NCBI GenBank assembly: GCA_900554535.1
Contig: USIA01000005.1
Span: 1-38,296, forward strand
From: an uncultured Oscillospiraceae bacterium
GTDB taxonomy: Bacteria; Bacillota; Clostridia; Oscillospirales; Acutalibacteraceae
Direction: 5' to 3'
Length of the DNA stretch: 38,296 nt
Shown here: piece by piece, positions 23,418-30,584 of the stretch
Numbering within the stretch: the stretch's first letter is position 1
Layout of the letters: the number at the start of each line of letters is the position of its first letter
Made by a program: the position numbers and the translations under genes
The notes under the pieces: generated by a model
What the model was told of the DNA's origin: nothing
Database searches by the model: none
Seen by the model: the letters and a program-made list of their open reading frames with translations, nothing else

Positions 23418-25206
23418 ACCTTATTTCTCCTTTCTCATTAAAATGATTGAAACCACCTTGTCTCAATAGTGCTTGATAATGTACATTATCTAAAAGTTCA
23501 TGATGTGTTCCAATAGCAACTATTTCCCCTTGCTCCATTACAGCTATTTGATCTGCGCCTAAAATGGCATTCAGACGATGCGCAATAACCAACACAGTAC
23601 GATCTTTAATCAATGCATTAAGTGCTTTTTGAATTTCCAACTCTGAATCTGGATCAGCAAAAGCTGTGGCCTCATCCATAATCAAAATTGGTGCATCTGC
23701 TAAAACCGCACGGGCAATGCTAACTCTTTGGCTTTCCCCTCCCGATAAAGAACAATCAGTTCCCAATACGCTGTCATAACCTTTAGGCAGAGACATAATC
23801 AAATCGTCAATCTGAGCAATTTTCGCTGCTTTACGAATCTCATCTATAGTTGCATCCTGTCTTGCAAGCGATATATTCCGCTGGATACTGGCATTAATGA
23901 GCATAGGGTCTTGAAGCACAAAGGCAATTTTGTCATAGAGCGTTTGCGATGAAATGTTTCTTAAGTCTACACCGCCTAAACTAATAGAACCATTTTGCGG
24001 ATCATCAAAACGCGCGATAAGTGTAGCAAGCGTAGATTTGCCAGAGCCAGAAGGGCCAATTAAAGCTGTTATTGTATTAGGATTCAAAGTAAGATTAACC
24101 CCTTTTAATGCTTGCGTATCTCCATATGAGTAGGTAACATCTTTTACCTGCAGAACAAGTCCGTTGGGTTTTTGTGGAGATTTCGTTTCAGGAATGACGG
24201 GAGTATCCATAATATCGCAAAGGCGGATGGCAGCAGATCCAGCCATTTGATAGGACCATGTAATATTAGCAACGGAGCTAATTGCAACAGGTAAAACGAT
24301 TGCTATTAAAGTGCAAGCCAGAACTTGAGGAAGACTCGCTAAACCGGCTCCCATAATCAATGCGCCACCGGTGAAATTGACGAATAAAAGTAACGGTGCT
24401 GAAATAAGTTCCCCTGCTATGGAGCAAAGACCAATCAATGGCGCACACCAATCCCAATAAGATTTAGAAAAAGCTTCTGCTGCGTTGGCGTAATTTTGAT
24501 GGGCTTTTCCAGTCTTAGAGAAGGCCTTCACTACCTTGATACCAGCAACCAGTTCAATCATTGTGGAAGAAACCTCCCCCAGATGCCTGTTCATTTCAGC
24601 AGTTTTTGGCCCCATATCCTTCATAGAAATTCCTTGTAATAAAAAGTATAGTGGGATGGTCACGATACCAATAAGTGCTAAACGCCAGTTAATCACAAAC
24701 ATAAACACAAGTAGTACTAATGGCGCTAACACACCGTTTAGCATATCAACTGGCGCATGAGCCACGACAGTATGAACCGTTTTTGTATCATCCTGTACGG
24801 CGTTACGTATTTTACCAGAATCAGTTTGGCTAAACCACGCAAGTGGTACATGGCTCAAACGCTCTACAATCCTTTGGCGAATAATGAAACGCAATTTCAT
24901 ATCCGCGAAATGTGTGATAATTAAAGACAGTGCATGGAAAAACAATTTTGAAAGAAAAGCCATAACTAAAAGATTCACAACTTTATGTACTTGTACTGCA
25001 TCAATCTGTTCGCCTGTGGTTTGCGCCGATAAAAAAATATCCCCTAACCACACTAAAGCTAAATATGGGACGAAAGACAATAACGCAGAAAAAATTGTAA
25101 AAATTTGAGCTAAAAGTATCCTTCCTTTTATGGGCTTGGACAAACGTTTAATCGCAACCTGCCCTTCTTCATCTTTTTTGCGATCTTGTTCTTTTATCTC
25201 TGACAT
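23410..25206 (-). CDS. ABC transporter, fused permease-ATPase (YbtP/IrtA-like partner)
   Basis: 598 residues. A hydrophilic ~30-residue N-terminus precedes six membrane spans (LLAQIFTIFSALLSFVPYLALVW-type, seen in parts; VNLLVMAFLSKLFFHALSLI; PLVLLVFMFVINWRLALIG). The ATPase has Walker A GPSGSGKST, signature CSLSGGESQRVS and Walker B ILIMDEATAFADPD. The DEATAFADP form in place of DEATSALD is one I associate with the YbtP/IrtA siderophore-import branch. First gene of its operon, with promoter, tandem repeat and dyad upstream. A multidrug exporter is the alternative, but regulation and neighbours favour iron-chelate uptake. Confidence 0.88.
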   Translation of the reverse strand: MSEIKEQDRKKDEEGQVAIKRLSKPIKGRILLAQIFTIFSALLSFVPYLALVWLGDIFLSAQTTGEQIDAVQVHKVVNLLVMAFLSKLFFHALSLIITHFADMKLRFIIRQRIVERLSHVPLAWFSQTDSGKIRNAVQDDTKTVHTVVAHAPVDMLNGVLAPLVLLVFMFVINWRLALIGIVTIPLYFLLQGISMKDMGPKTAEMNRHLGEVSSTMIELVAGIKVVKAFSKTGKAHQNYANAAEAFSKSYWDWCAPLIGLCSIAGELISAPLLLFVNFTGGALIMGAGLASLPQVLACTLIAIVLPVAISSVANITWSYQMAGSAAIRLCDIMDTPVIPETKSPQKPNGLVLQVKDVTYSYGDTQALKGVNLTLNPNTITALIGPSGSGKSTLATLIARFDDPQNGSISLGGVDLRNISSQTLYDKIAFVLQDPMLINASIQRNISLARQDATIDEIRKAAKIAQIDDLIMSLPKGYDSVLGTDCSLSGGESQRVSIARAVLADAPILIMDEATAFADPDSELEIQKALNALIKDRTVLVIAHRLNAILGADQIAVMEQGEIVAIGTHHELLDNVHYQALLRQGGFNHFNEKGEIRYE

Positions 25207-25243
25207 AGGGTTTCCTCCTCTTTTATAATTGGTAGTGCAAAAG

Positions 25244-25261
25244 GGTTATACTTAACTAACC
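25244..25261 (-). promoter_or_regulatory. Proposed DtxR-family operator of the ABC pair
   Basis: GGTTAT, ACTTAA, CTAACC: one mismatch from GGTTAG-N6-CTAACC. It lies 9 bp past the -10 box, exactly as at 20417-20434. Confidence 0.6.
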
Positions 25262-25270
25262 ATACTATAT

Positions 25271-25299
25271 AGCTTATTAGGTGTTTGATTTTAATTCAA
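25271..25299 (-). promoter_or_regulatory. Predicted promoter of the ABC pair
   Basis: Minus strand: -35 TTGAAT (25299-25294), 17-bp spacer, -10 TAAGCT (25276-25271). It aligns base for base in position with the ECF operon promoter. Confidence 0.6.
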
Positions 25300-25333
25300 C
25301 CCAAAACATACCCGTTTTTGCCCAAAAGCGACT
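25300..25333 (-). promoter_or_regulatory. Tandem repeat, proposed AraC activator site (ABC pair)
   Basis: CCCAAAACATACC (25300-25312) and CCCAAAAGCGACT (25321-25333), 21-bp period, abutting the -35 box. With the pair at 20473-20506 it gives the core CCCAAAA-N2-(T)AC. Confidence 0.6.
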
Positions 25334-25655
25334 AAAACACAAAAGAAATAACCGTCTATTAAACAATACGATATTTACAAGCAAGAGCATTGATGCTAAA
25401 TGAATAATACAAGATTTTTACTTAAAAGCCTTGTCTTTCCATACATGGTATGTAAGTTAATTTGCTCATGTTCATTCTTTACAGAATGATTGTTAGACTG
25501 CGGAACTGACTAATAAGGGCAGCTTGTCCCGATGTCAGTTCTTGTATCATGGTATCCTTTTGCAATACAAGCACTAAATAATGAATTATTTTAGCTAATT
25601 AGAGGAACTCTGTAGACATATTCAGAACCAAAAAGGAACAGTACAATGTAACTGG
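25334..25655. other. AT-rich intergenic stretch without a gene
   Basis: No coding frame is supported. It holds one stem-loop (AACTGAC 25504-25510 with GTCAGTT 25534-25540, with an inner GGG/CCC pair) and, near its right end, bases that may be decayed upstream codons of the SprT-like gene (a reading frame without a start continues back to about 25620). Confidence 0.5.
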
Positions 25656-26150
25656 GTGAATGAATATGGCTGGTGCAGTATCAACGAGATATGGAACGCC
25701 AGCGGCGAGAAATATCGGGAAATCAATCTCTGCGCCGAGTACCTTGACCGGCCTATTTTCGAGCTGGCAGCCACGCTCCTGCATGAGATGGCGCATCTCC
25801 ACAATCTGGTTCATGGCATCCAAGACGTAAGCAACAACGGCTACTACCACAACCAGAAATTTAAGGACACCGCTGAGGCCCACGGCCTGCATATCGAGAA
25901 GCACGCCAAGTATGGCTGGACGGTAACGACGTTGGCCCCGGAGGCAGAGGCATGGATCAGAGAAACCTTGGGGGAGGACAAGATCAACGCCAGCCGCTTG
26001 CCAGTGGAAGGCACCACCAAGGGCGGAAGCAAGAAATCCATTAACCGCAGTATCAAATATGTTTGCCCCTGCTGCGGCACCATCATCCGGGCAACGCGGG
26101 AAGTCAATGTAATCTGCGGGGATTGCGGAGAGGCTTTTGAGCGGGAATAA
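25656..26150 (+). pseudogene. SprT-like zinc protease family, N-terminally truncated
   Basis: The readable frame gives 164 residues from a GTG without a ribosome site. It holds the SprT zinc site LLHEMAHLHN with the third ligand region YYHNQKFKDTAEAHGL, then a C-terminal zinc ribbon (CPCCGTIIRA ... CGDCGEAFE). The usual first ~50 residues (FDLFNEDFY... type, followed by a beta strand) are missing, and the sequence just upstream of NEYGWCSINEIW has no match. The element-borne SprT-like proteins of Clostridia are usually about 200 residues. It is probably a 5'-truncated remnant, although the catalytic part is intact. A second, more decayed copy lies at 28563-28801. Confidence 0.7.
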
Positions 26151-26156
26151 GAAAAA

Positions 26157-26178
26157 GCGGGAGCCGCAAGGTTCCCGC
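26157..26178 (+). terminator. Terminator after the SprT-like gene
   Basis: GCGGGAGCC and GGTTCCCGC pair around a GCAA loop (one G-U), 7 bp past the stop. The T-rich tract follows only after about 8 bases. Confidence 0.55.
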
Positions 26179-26278
26179 TAAATTGTTCTTTTTGAAAGAA
26201 AGGACGTTATCCGTGACTTGATACTTTTTAGCGTTTCCTCGTTTCTGGTACAAATAGACCGTACAAGGGGGTGCAAAA

Positions 26279-26382
26279 ATGAGCCGTTATGGGCCTATGT
26301 GATGGCCGCAATAGGAAGCGGGCTGATGGCGGCTTGTTCCACCGAGTCCCCGAAAAACAGAAAAAGCCCGGAAAGCCCATAA
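26279..26382 (+). pseudogene. Small broken ORF, lipoprotein-like
   Basis: ATG at 26279 follows AGGGGGTG but hits a stop after MSRYGPM. Shifting one base at the GGG run continues as AYVMAAIGSGLMAACSTE and on to a stop at 26382, giving a ~34-residue product with a hydrophobic segment and a lipobox-like LMAAC. A frameshift in a small mobile-element protein is the simplest reading. The 3' end runs into a terminator hairpin. Confidence 0.35.
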
Positions 26383-26401
26383 TATCAGGCTTTCCGGGCT
26401 T
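26364..26401. terminator. Perfect 14-bp stem-loop
   Basis: AAGCCCGGAAAGCC (26364-26377) pairs with GGCTTTCCGGGCTT (26388-26401) around a 10-nt AT-rich loop. Preceded by an A-run, so it could end leftward transcripts; rightward use is also possible. Confidence 0.65.
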
Positions 26402-26403
26402 AG

Positions 26404-26444
26404 ATACAAAAACAGCCCTCCGATTTGGAAGGCTGTTTTTGTAT
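26404..26444 (-). terminator. Terminator of the ABC-F gene
   Basis: ATACAAAAACAGCC (26404-26417) and GGCTGTTTTTGTAT (26431-26444) form a perfect 14-bp stem starting at the ABC-F stop codon. In the leftward direction its own 3' arm supplies the T-run. Confidence 0.75.
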
Positions 26445-27982
26445 TAAAGATTGTTCCTTAATATGTTGATAACTCGTTGTGTCCAATCTCGATAAAATGC
26501 TTCCTCATGCGATACGAGCAGTACCGTTCCTGCAAAAGTTGAAAGGGCTGTTTTCAAAGCCTCTTTTGCCTGTACGTCTAAATGGTTTGTAGGTTCATCC
26601 ATAATCAGGAAATTACAGGGGGTCAGAGTAAGCAGACACATCTTTACCTTTGCCTGTTCGCCGCCGCTTAATGTTCCTATGGACTGCATAGCGTGTTTAC
26701 TGGAAATTCCGCATCGTGCCAAATGCTTGCGGACATCTTTTGTCACCATATTGGGATAAGCATTGGCAACAATTTGAATGGGCGTCAATTCAGGTTCTTT
26801 CCACTCTAAATCCTGTTCAAAATATCCGATAGTAACCTGATCGGAAAATTTGAAATGGCCCTGCATAGATGGAATTTCCCCAATCAGGGTTTTTAATAGT
26901 GTCGATTTTCCAATCCCATTAAATCCAGTAATAACAACTTTTTGTCCTCCCTTAATGCTAAATTCAATGTTTGATAAAACGGGGTAATGGTAGCCAACTG
27001 CCAGATGTTTCACCAACAAGTGTTCTGTATTGGTTAATGGAAGTACGGGAAAATGGAAGTGCGGAATAATTTCCTTTTGGTCTAAGGCTTCCATTTTGTC
27101 CATTCGGTCAAGCTGCTTTTGCCGTCCCCGCGCCATTTTTGCTTTTCTGCCCGCTATGTTCTTCCGTATAAATTCCTCTGTCTTTTTAATTTCCTTTTGC
27201 TGGGCCGCATATTGCCGTACATAATCTTCCCGCAGCAGGGTTTTCTTCCGCAGAAATTCGGAATATGTGCCGTAGTATTTTGTAATCGTGTCATTGTCTA
27301 TATCACAAATGCGGTTCGCTATCTTATCCAGAAAATTGAAATCATGGGAAACCACTAAAAAAGCATTTTCCAAAGCAGATAAATATTCCGCCAGCCATGT
27401 TACATGGTCTTTATCAAGAAAATTGGTCGGCTCGTCCAGCAACAGGACATCCGGCTTTTCCAGCAGTAATTTTGCTAAAATCACTTTTGCCCGCTGGCCG
27501 CCACTCATTTCAGCAATCGGACGGTCAAGGCCAATCGCAAGAAGTCCTAACCCATTGGCGACACGCTCAATAGCGGTATCTATCGAATAAAAGTCATGGG
27601 CTTCAAGCTGTTCCTGATAATGGGCGGCCAGTTCAAGGCTTTTCGTATCACCGTCAGCAGCTCTTTCATATAGCTGCAACGCCTGTGCCTCCATTTCAAA
27701 TAACTTTGTGAAAGCGGATTTGAGAAATTCTTTCATCGTTAAGGTATGGTCGATTTCCGCATATTGGTCTAAATAACCAATCGTAGTATTCGGCTGCCAG
27801 ACAATGCGCCCGCTGTCTGGTATGATCTGCTCTGTACAGATTTTGATTAAAGTGCTTTTGCCGGTTCCATTCTGTCCGACAATGCCAATATGTTCTCCTT
27901 TATTGAGTGTGAAACCTGCATTTTTGTATAGCACATTCTCACCAAAAGAGTGTGTCAGTCCGTCAATTTCTAATAAGCTCAT
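26444..27982 (-). CDS. ABC-F ribosomal protection ATPase (Lsa/CplR-like)
   Basis: About 512 residues, two ATPase domains and no membrane spans. Domain 1: GQNGTGKST, MSGGQRAKV, LLLDEPTNFLD. Domain 2: GFNGIGKST, LSGGEQAKV, IMDEPTNHLD. The inter-domain linker (residues ~230-310, RKNIAGRKAKMARGRQKQLDR in pieces) reaches the ribosomal drug site in resistance members. It is expected to dislodge lincosamide/pleuromutilin/streptogramin-type drugs from the 50S subunit; the exact spectrum cannot be read. ATG 27982 follows a GGAAAGGG site; an in-frame extension to 28129 runs through terminator hairpins and is not coding. It stands alone with a long attenuator leader and between two SprT-like remnants, indicating horizontal acquisition. 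Confidence 0.85.
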   Translation of the reverse strand: MSLLEIDGLTHSFGENVLYKNAGFTLNKGEHIGIVGQNGTGKSTLIKICTEQIIPDSGRIVWQPNTTIGYLDQYAEIDHTLTMKEFLKSAFTKLFEMEAQALQLYERAADGDTKSLELAAHYQEQLEAHDFYSIDTAIERVANGLGLLAIGLDRPIAEMSGGQRAKVILAKLLLEKPDVLLLDEPTNFLDKDHVTWLAEYLSALENAFLVVSHDFNFLDKIANRICDIDNDTITKYYGTYSEFLRKKTLLREDYVRQYAAQQKEIKKTEEFIRKNIAGRKAKMARGRQKQLDRMDKMEALDQKEIIPHFHFPVLPLTNTEHLLVKHLAVGYHYPVLSNIEFSIKGGQKVVITGFNGIGKSTLLKTLIGEIPSMQGHFKFSDQVTIGYFEQDLEWKEPELTPIQIVANAYPNMVTKDVRKHLARCGISSKHAMQSIGTLSGGEQAKVKMCLLTLTPCNFLIMDEPTNHLDVQAKEALKTALSTFAGTVLLVSHEEAFYRDWTQRVINILRNNL

Positions 27983-28021
27983 TTTTATTAACCCTTTCCT
28001 GCATATTCTCTGATACAAACG

Positions 28022-28067
28022 AAAAAGGCAGAAAGCAAAGATACACAAATGTATCTGCCTTCTGCCT
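28022..28067 (-). terminator. Attenuator hairpin 2 of the ABC-F leader
   Basis: AGGCAGAA (28026-28033) pairs with TTCTGCCT (28060-28067), with further inner pairing around GATAC/GTATC. Followed leftwards by T5. It ends 40 bp before the ABC-F start codon. Confidence 0.7.
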
Positions 28068-28083
28068 CTGGCATAGCAGCGCC

Positions 28084-28122
28084 AAAAACAAAAGGCTATG
28101 GACAAAACATTGTCCATAGCCT
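28084..28122 (-). terminator. Attenuator hairpin 1 of the ABC-F leader
   Basis: AGGCTATGGACAA (28093-28105) pairs perfectly with TTGTCCATAGCCT (28110-28122) around a 4-nt loop, followed leftwards by a TTTTGTTTTT tract. Confidence 0.75.
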
Positions 28123-28189
28123 CATACACATTATAACTGCATGGAAAGCCACTTTCTCAAAATGGGTATAAAATCCCCCTTATGGCTTC

Positions 28190-28245
28190 CCGATGAAATC
28201 GAAATGCGTCATTTATACGCTATACTCTGCACAATGTTTCATCGG
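28190..28245 (-). promoter_or_regulatory. Hairpin overlapping the end of the leader ORF
   Basis: CCGATGAAA (28190-28198) and TTTCATCGG (28237-28245) are perfectly complementary. The upstream arm lies within the last third of the leader ORF and the other arm beyond its stop, so a ribosome halted in the ORF would open this stem. Confidence 0.6.
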
Positions 28246-28308
28246 TATGGATTGTACAGAGCTGATTTTCTTTTTACGCTGATCGGTTAAATGAAAATTC
28301 ATAATCAT
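28213..28308 (-). CDS. 31-residue leader peptide of the ABC-F gene
   Basis: ATG 28308 with AAAGGAG at 8-base spacing. The peptide begins MIMNFHLTDQRKKKISSV and ends HCAEYSV. It lies about 230 nt upstream of the ABC-F start, after a near-consensus promoter and before two terminator hairpins. Leader peptides of this sort stall ribosomes in the presence of a drug and so let transcription pass the terminator, as known for vmlR- and lsa-type genes. No similarity to a named leader is claimed. The strong ribosome site is the main evidence that it is translated. Confidence 0.6.
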   Translation of the reverse strand: MIMNFHLTDQRKKKISSVQSIPMKHCAEYSV

Positions 28309-28347
28309 GCCTTTATCTCCTTTTGAGAGGTATAACTCTTGTTTCTA

Positions 28348-28376
28348 ATAATACTATGGAGAGCCTGGTTTGTCAA
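28348..28376 (-). promoter_or_regulatory. Promoter of the ABC-F leader
   Basis: Minus strand: TTGACA (28376-28371), 17 bp, TATTAT (28353-28348). The predicted start is near 28341, about 33 nt before the leader ORF. A second, poorer candidate (TATAAT 28135-28130 with TTGAGA at 19-bp spacing) lies closer to the gene. Confidence 0.75.
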
Positions 28377-28562
28377 TCACTATATCTTTTATGCTGGGTC
28401 AGAACAGCATAAACAGCATAAATACAACCTCTTGTCTGCACATTTAGAGGAATAAAATCTGATGAACATCAAGGGATTTCGGTAGTAGTTGACAGGGTGA
28501 TAATTGGAATTATCCAATCCCCGCCAGAATAGGCTTTTAAATGTGTATAGGAAACCGGGGAA

Positions 28563-28801
28563 ATGTTCGATCTGTTCAACGAGGATTTTTATGAGGACAA
28601 GTGAGTCTCCCTGCCATCACTGTATCGCAAGACGGAGGGCACAGAGCACATGGCTGGTACAGTATCAACGAGATACAGAATGCCAGTAGCGAGAAATCAA
28701 TCTCCGCGCCGAGTACCTTGCCCCCAACTTCAAGCTGCCAACCATACTCCTGCATGAGCTGGCAGATCACTACAATCAGATGTATAGCATTCAAGATATA
28801 A
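28563..28801 (+). pseudogene. SprT-like remnant, second copy, frameshifted
   Basis: The frame opens MFDLFNEDFYEDK and meets TGA. A shifted frame continues SLPAITVSQDGGHRAHGWYSINEI, and a further shift gives INLRAEYL then LPTILLHELADHYNQMYSIQDI before the match ends. It therefore covers the N-terminal half of the SprT-like family, with the zinc motif changed to HELAD, so it is dead. It is closely similar at DNA level to 25660-25750 of the first copy. The downstream end runs into the 3' end of the small gene at 28802-29047. Confidence 0.7.
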
Positions 28802-29047
28802 CTACCAAATTAAATATTTCCGTAATAACCCTTCTTGACCATCATCTTTTATCTTCTTTACCACATAGTTCAGCCATTCATCTGGTGTTGGCACATCTCC
28901 AGCACAGGGAATTTTTCTCCATTGCTCCCGTTTGACCGGATCTTTATCATTCCACCCCTTGCCAATTCTATCGGAAATTATCGCCCGCATTTCCTCAACT
29001 GAAATGTTTCTCTCCCGCGCCATTCTTTCAAAGATATGCTCCTGCAT
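28802..29047 (-). CDS. Small Spo0A-C-terminal-like helical protein
   Basis: 81 residues: IFERMARERNISVEEMRAII, DRIGKGWNDKDPVKREQWRKIP and PTPDEWLNYVVKKI. The pattern fits small proteins annotated as resembling the Spo0A C-terminal helix-turn-helix, found in Clostridia next to other small regulators; the match is tentative. GGAGGTAGAATA precedes the ATG at 29047. It is divergent from the XRE regulator at 29200, with about 150 bp shared between them, so the two may be co-controlled. Confidence 0.5.
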   Translation of the reverse strand: MQEHIFERMARERNISVEEMRAIISDRIGKGWNDKDPVKREQWRKIPCAGDVPTPDEWLNYVVKKIKDDGQEGLLRKYLIW

Positions 29048-29106
29048 TATTCTACCTCCAGTCTTTTGTGAATAGCATTTCCATCATCTACAATACTATA
29101 ACTGTA

Positions 29107-29171
29107 TAAGTCCCTTTTAGGAAGTATTATAGCTACCGATTGTGACTATTATACCACCATTCTGGGACTTA
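29107..29171. promoter_or_regulatory. Inverted repeat pair in the divergent promoter region
   Basis: TAAGTCCC (29107-29114) and GGGACTTA (29164-29171) are perfect inverted 8-mers separated by 49 bp, between the divergent gene starts at 29047 and 29200. They may be paired operator half-sites for the XRE protein. Confidence 0.35.
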
Positions 29172-29199
29172 GAATAGATACAGATAGGTAGGTGATGAT

Positions 29200-29499
29200 A
29201 TGGATACGCAGAAACGAATCAGAGAATTGATGGAAGAACGGAAATGGACAGACTACCGTCTGGCAAAGGAAGCCAAGCTTTCCCATTCTACTGTCACAAA
29301 TATGTTCAATAGAAATAACGCACCAACGCTGCCAACTCTGGAGGCAGTTTGCAGGGCATTTGGTATCACTCTGGCTCAGTTCTTTGCCGAGGGCGAAGAA
29401 GTACAATTGACCGAAGAGCAACAGAAACTCTTTTCAAAATGGAGTACCCTAACCGATCGGCAAAAGCAGATTCTCCTTGAACTGATGGATGCCATTTGA
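29200..29499 (+). CDS. XRE-family helix-turn-helix regulator
   Basis: 99 residues. The N-terminal 65 residues are a Cro/CI-type DNA-binding domain: IRELMEERKWTDYRLAKEA, LSHSTVTNMFNRNNAPTLPTLEAVCRAFGI and LAQFFAEGEE. The remaining ~30 residues (LTEEQQKLFSKWSTLTDRQKQILLELM) form helices that probably serve dimerisation. AGGTAGGTGATGAT precedes the ATG. It has its own terminator and a divergent neighbour, typical of an autoregulated small repressor. Nearest equivalents are housekeeping regulators of Lachnospiraceae; the target is not evident. Confidence 0.85.
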   Translation: MDTQKRIRELMEERKWTDYRLAKEAKLSHSTVTNMFNRNNAPTLPTLEAVCRAFGITLAQFFAEGEEVQLTEEQQKLFSKWSTLTDRQKQILLELMDAI

Positions 29500-29541
29500 A
29501 GCACATCAATCCCATTACCGGGAAAGATGTGCTTTTCTTTT
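29499..29541 (+). terminator. Terminator of the XRE gene
   Basis: AAGCACATC (29499-29507) and GATGTGCTT (29526-29534) form a 9-bp stem overlapping the stop codon, followed by TTTCTTTTG. Confidence 0.85.
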
Positions 29542-29604
29542 GCCATTAAAAAAGGCCCCTGCCAACCGCAGGAGCGAAAACAAGAACTTTATAGGTAAAT
29601 TTGA

Positions 29605-29635
29605 AATGCACCCATTCACGCAATTTGGGTGCATT
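29605..29635 (-). terminator. Stem-loop at the 3' end of the redox cluster
   Basis: AATGCACCC (29605-29613) and GGGTGCATT (29627-29635) pair perfectly. It overlaps the last codons of the truncated flavodoxin-like gene, so it may mark the junction where foreign sequence replaced the gene's 3' end. Confidence 0.55.
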
Positions 29636-30083
29636 GTATCAATTTATGGTACGCAAGCCAGTCAGGGTAGCCGACGAACACCACGTTGTAGCTGTCCCAG
29701 TTTTTCACCTGGCTGGCCAGCGCCGGGCGGGCGTTATCTGCCTGTTCCTGCTGCGCAACATCCAGGAGGGTGTCGTAATCATCAGTGTACGGAGTAGCCG
29801 GTTCAATCTCAAACAAATCGCCGCCGGTGTCGGCCTGGATCATCTGGGCCATCTGCTTCGTATGGCCAGACCAGGAGAAATAGGCAATCAGCGTGCCGCC
29901 GGTTTCCTCCTTAGGCTCCGTTGATTCCGCCGGTGTCTCGGAACTGGAGGGTTCCTCAGATTCGGCGGAAGCTTCAGAGGGTTCAGAAGTACCGTTCTCA
30001 CTGAAGGAGGCGGTTCCGCCGCTGCATGCGGCAAGAGAAAAGACCAGCGACATGGATAAGAGAAGAGATAACAGTTTTTTCAT
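29616..30083 (-). pseudogene. Flavodoxin-like lipoprotein, C-terminally truncated
   Basis: 155 residues. A signal peptide with lipobox (LVFSLAAC) precedes a Ser/Glu/Pro-rich linker (residues 22-62) and then the first half of a flavodoxin fold: LIAYFSWSGHTKQMAQMI (phosphate-binding loop) and YNVVFVGYPDW. After GYPDWLAYHK the frame leaves the family and ends within 10 residues. The second half of the flavin site is absent (compare 33244-33831, ~50 residues longer after this point). It was once an envelope-anchored FMN protein and is now most likely inactive. The end coincides with a stem-loop. Confidence 0.7.
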
Positions 30084-30297
30084 ACGGATCAGTCCTTTCA
30101 GTAATTAGTATAGTGGATAACTCGTTTCATGTAAAATACTTATCTTTCATCGCAATCCATGCGTTTTATGCATACTTTTAAAATAAAAAACGGGAGTGGA
30201 AGGTACCTGCTCCAAATGAAGTCACTTTACTCTCCTGTCTCTCGTTTTTTCAATGCTGGTCAAAGGAGACGTCTCTTCTGCGTCTCGGATAAACGCA

Positions 30298-30568
30298 TCA
30301 CACAACAGGTCTGAATTCTCTTTTGCGCGGGGGATGCCATTGGTTGCCTACCGATAAAATCACATCGCCCGTCTCTGTCTTGATATATTCATCATTGGTA
30401 GGCAGTTAAACGGCCAAAGATGCCAAGTTCCTCTGTATTGGCACAGCCCTTCATATTGATGGTCAAAGGACCTTTTTTCAGCAGTTCCTTTACCACGCAG
30501 AAGAGCTGTTGTTGTACAGTTCCACGTGGATATTCGTTCCGTTTATTTCGATCTTTATTATAGAGCAT
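30298..30568 (-). pseudogene. Cyclophilin-like fold gene, frameshifted
   Basis: Three frames together read as one protein: IKIEINGTNIHVELYNNSS, then VKELLKKGPLTINMKGCANTE and ELGIFGRL, then LPTNDEYIKTETGDVILSVGNQ. This follows the order of the small cyclophilin-like domain (about 110 residues; same domain as in the lipoprotein at 32650-33225). At least two shifts and one in-frame stop show that the gene is dead. Its tail diverges before the expected final strands. It lies just downstream of the aldo/keto reductase gene in the same orientation. Confidence 0.6.
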
Positions 30569-30584
30569 CTTTTTCTTTTCAAAA

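Noticed and set aside
27983..28129. 49-residue N-terminal extension of the ABC-F protein
   Set aside because: It reads through both terminator hairpins, has no ribosome site, and the family starts at MSLLEIDGL.
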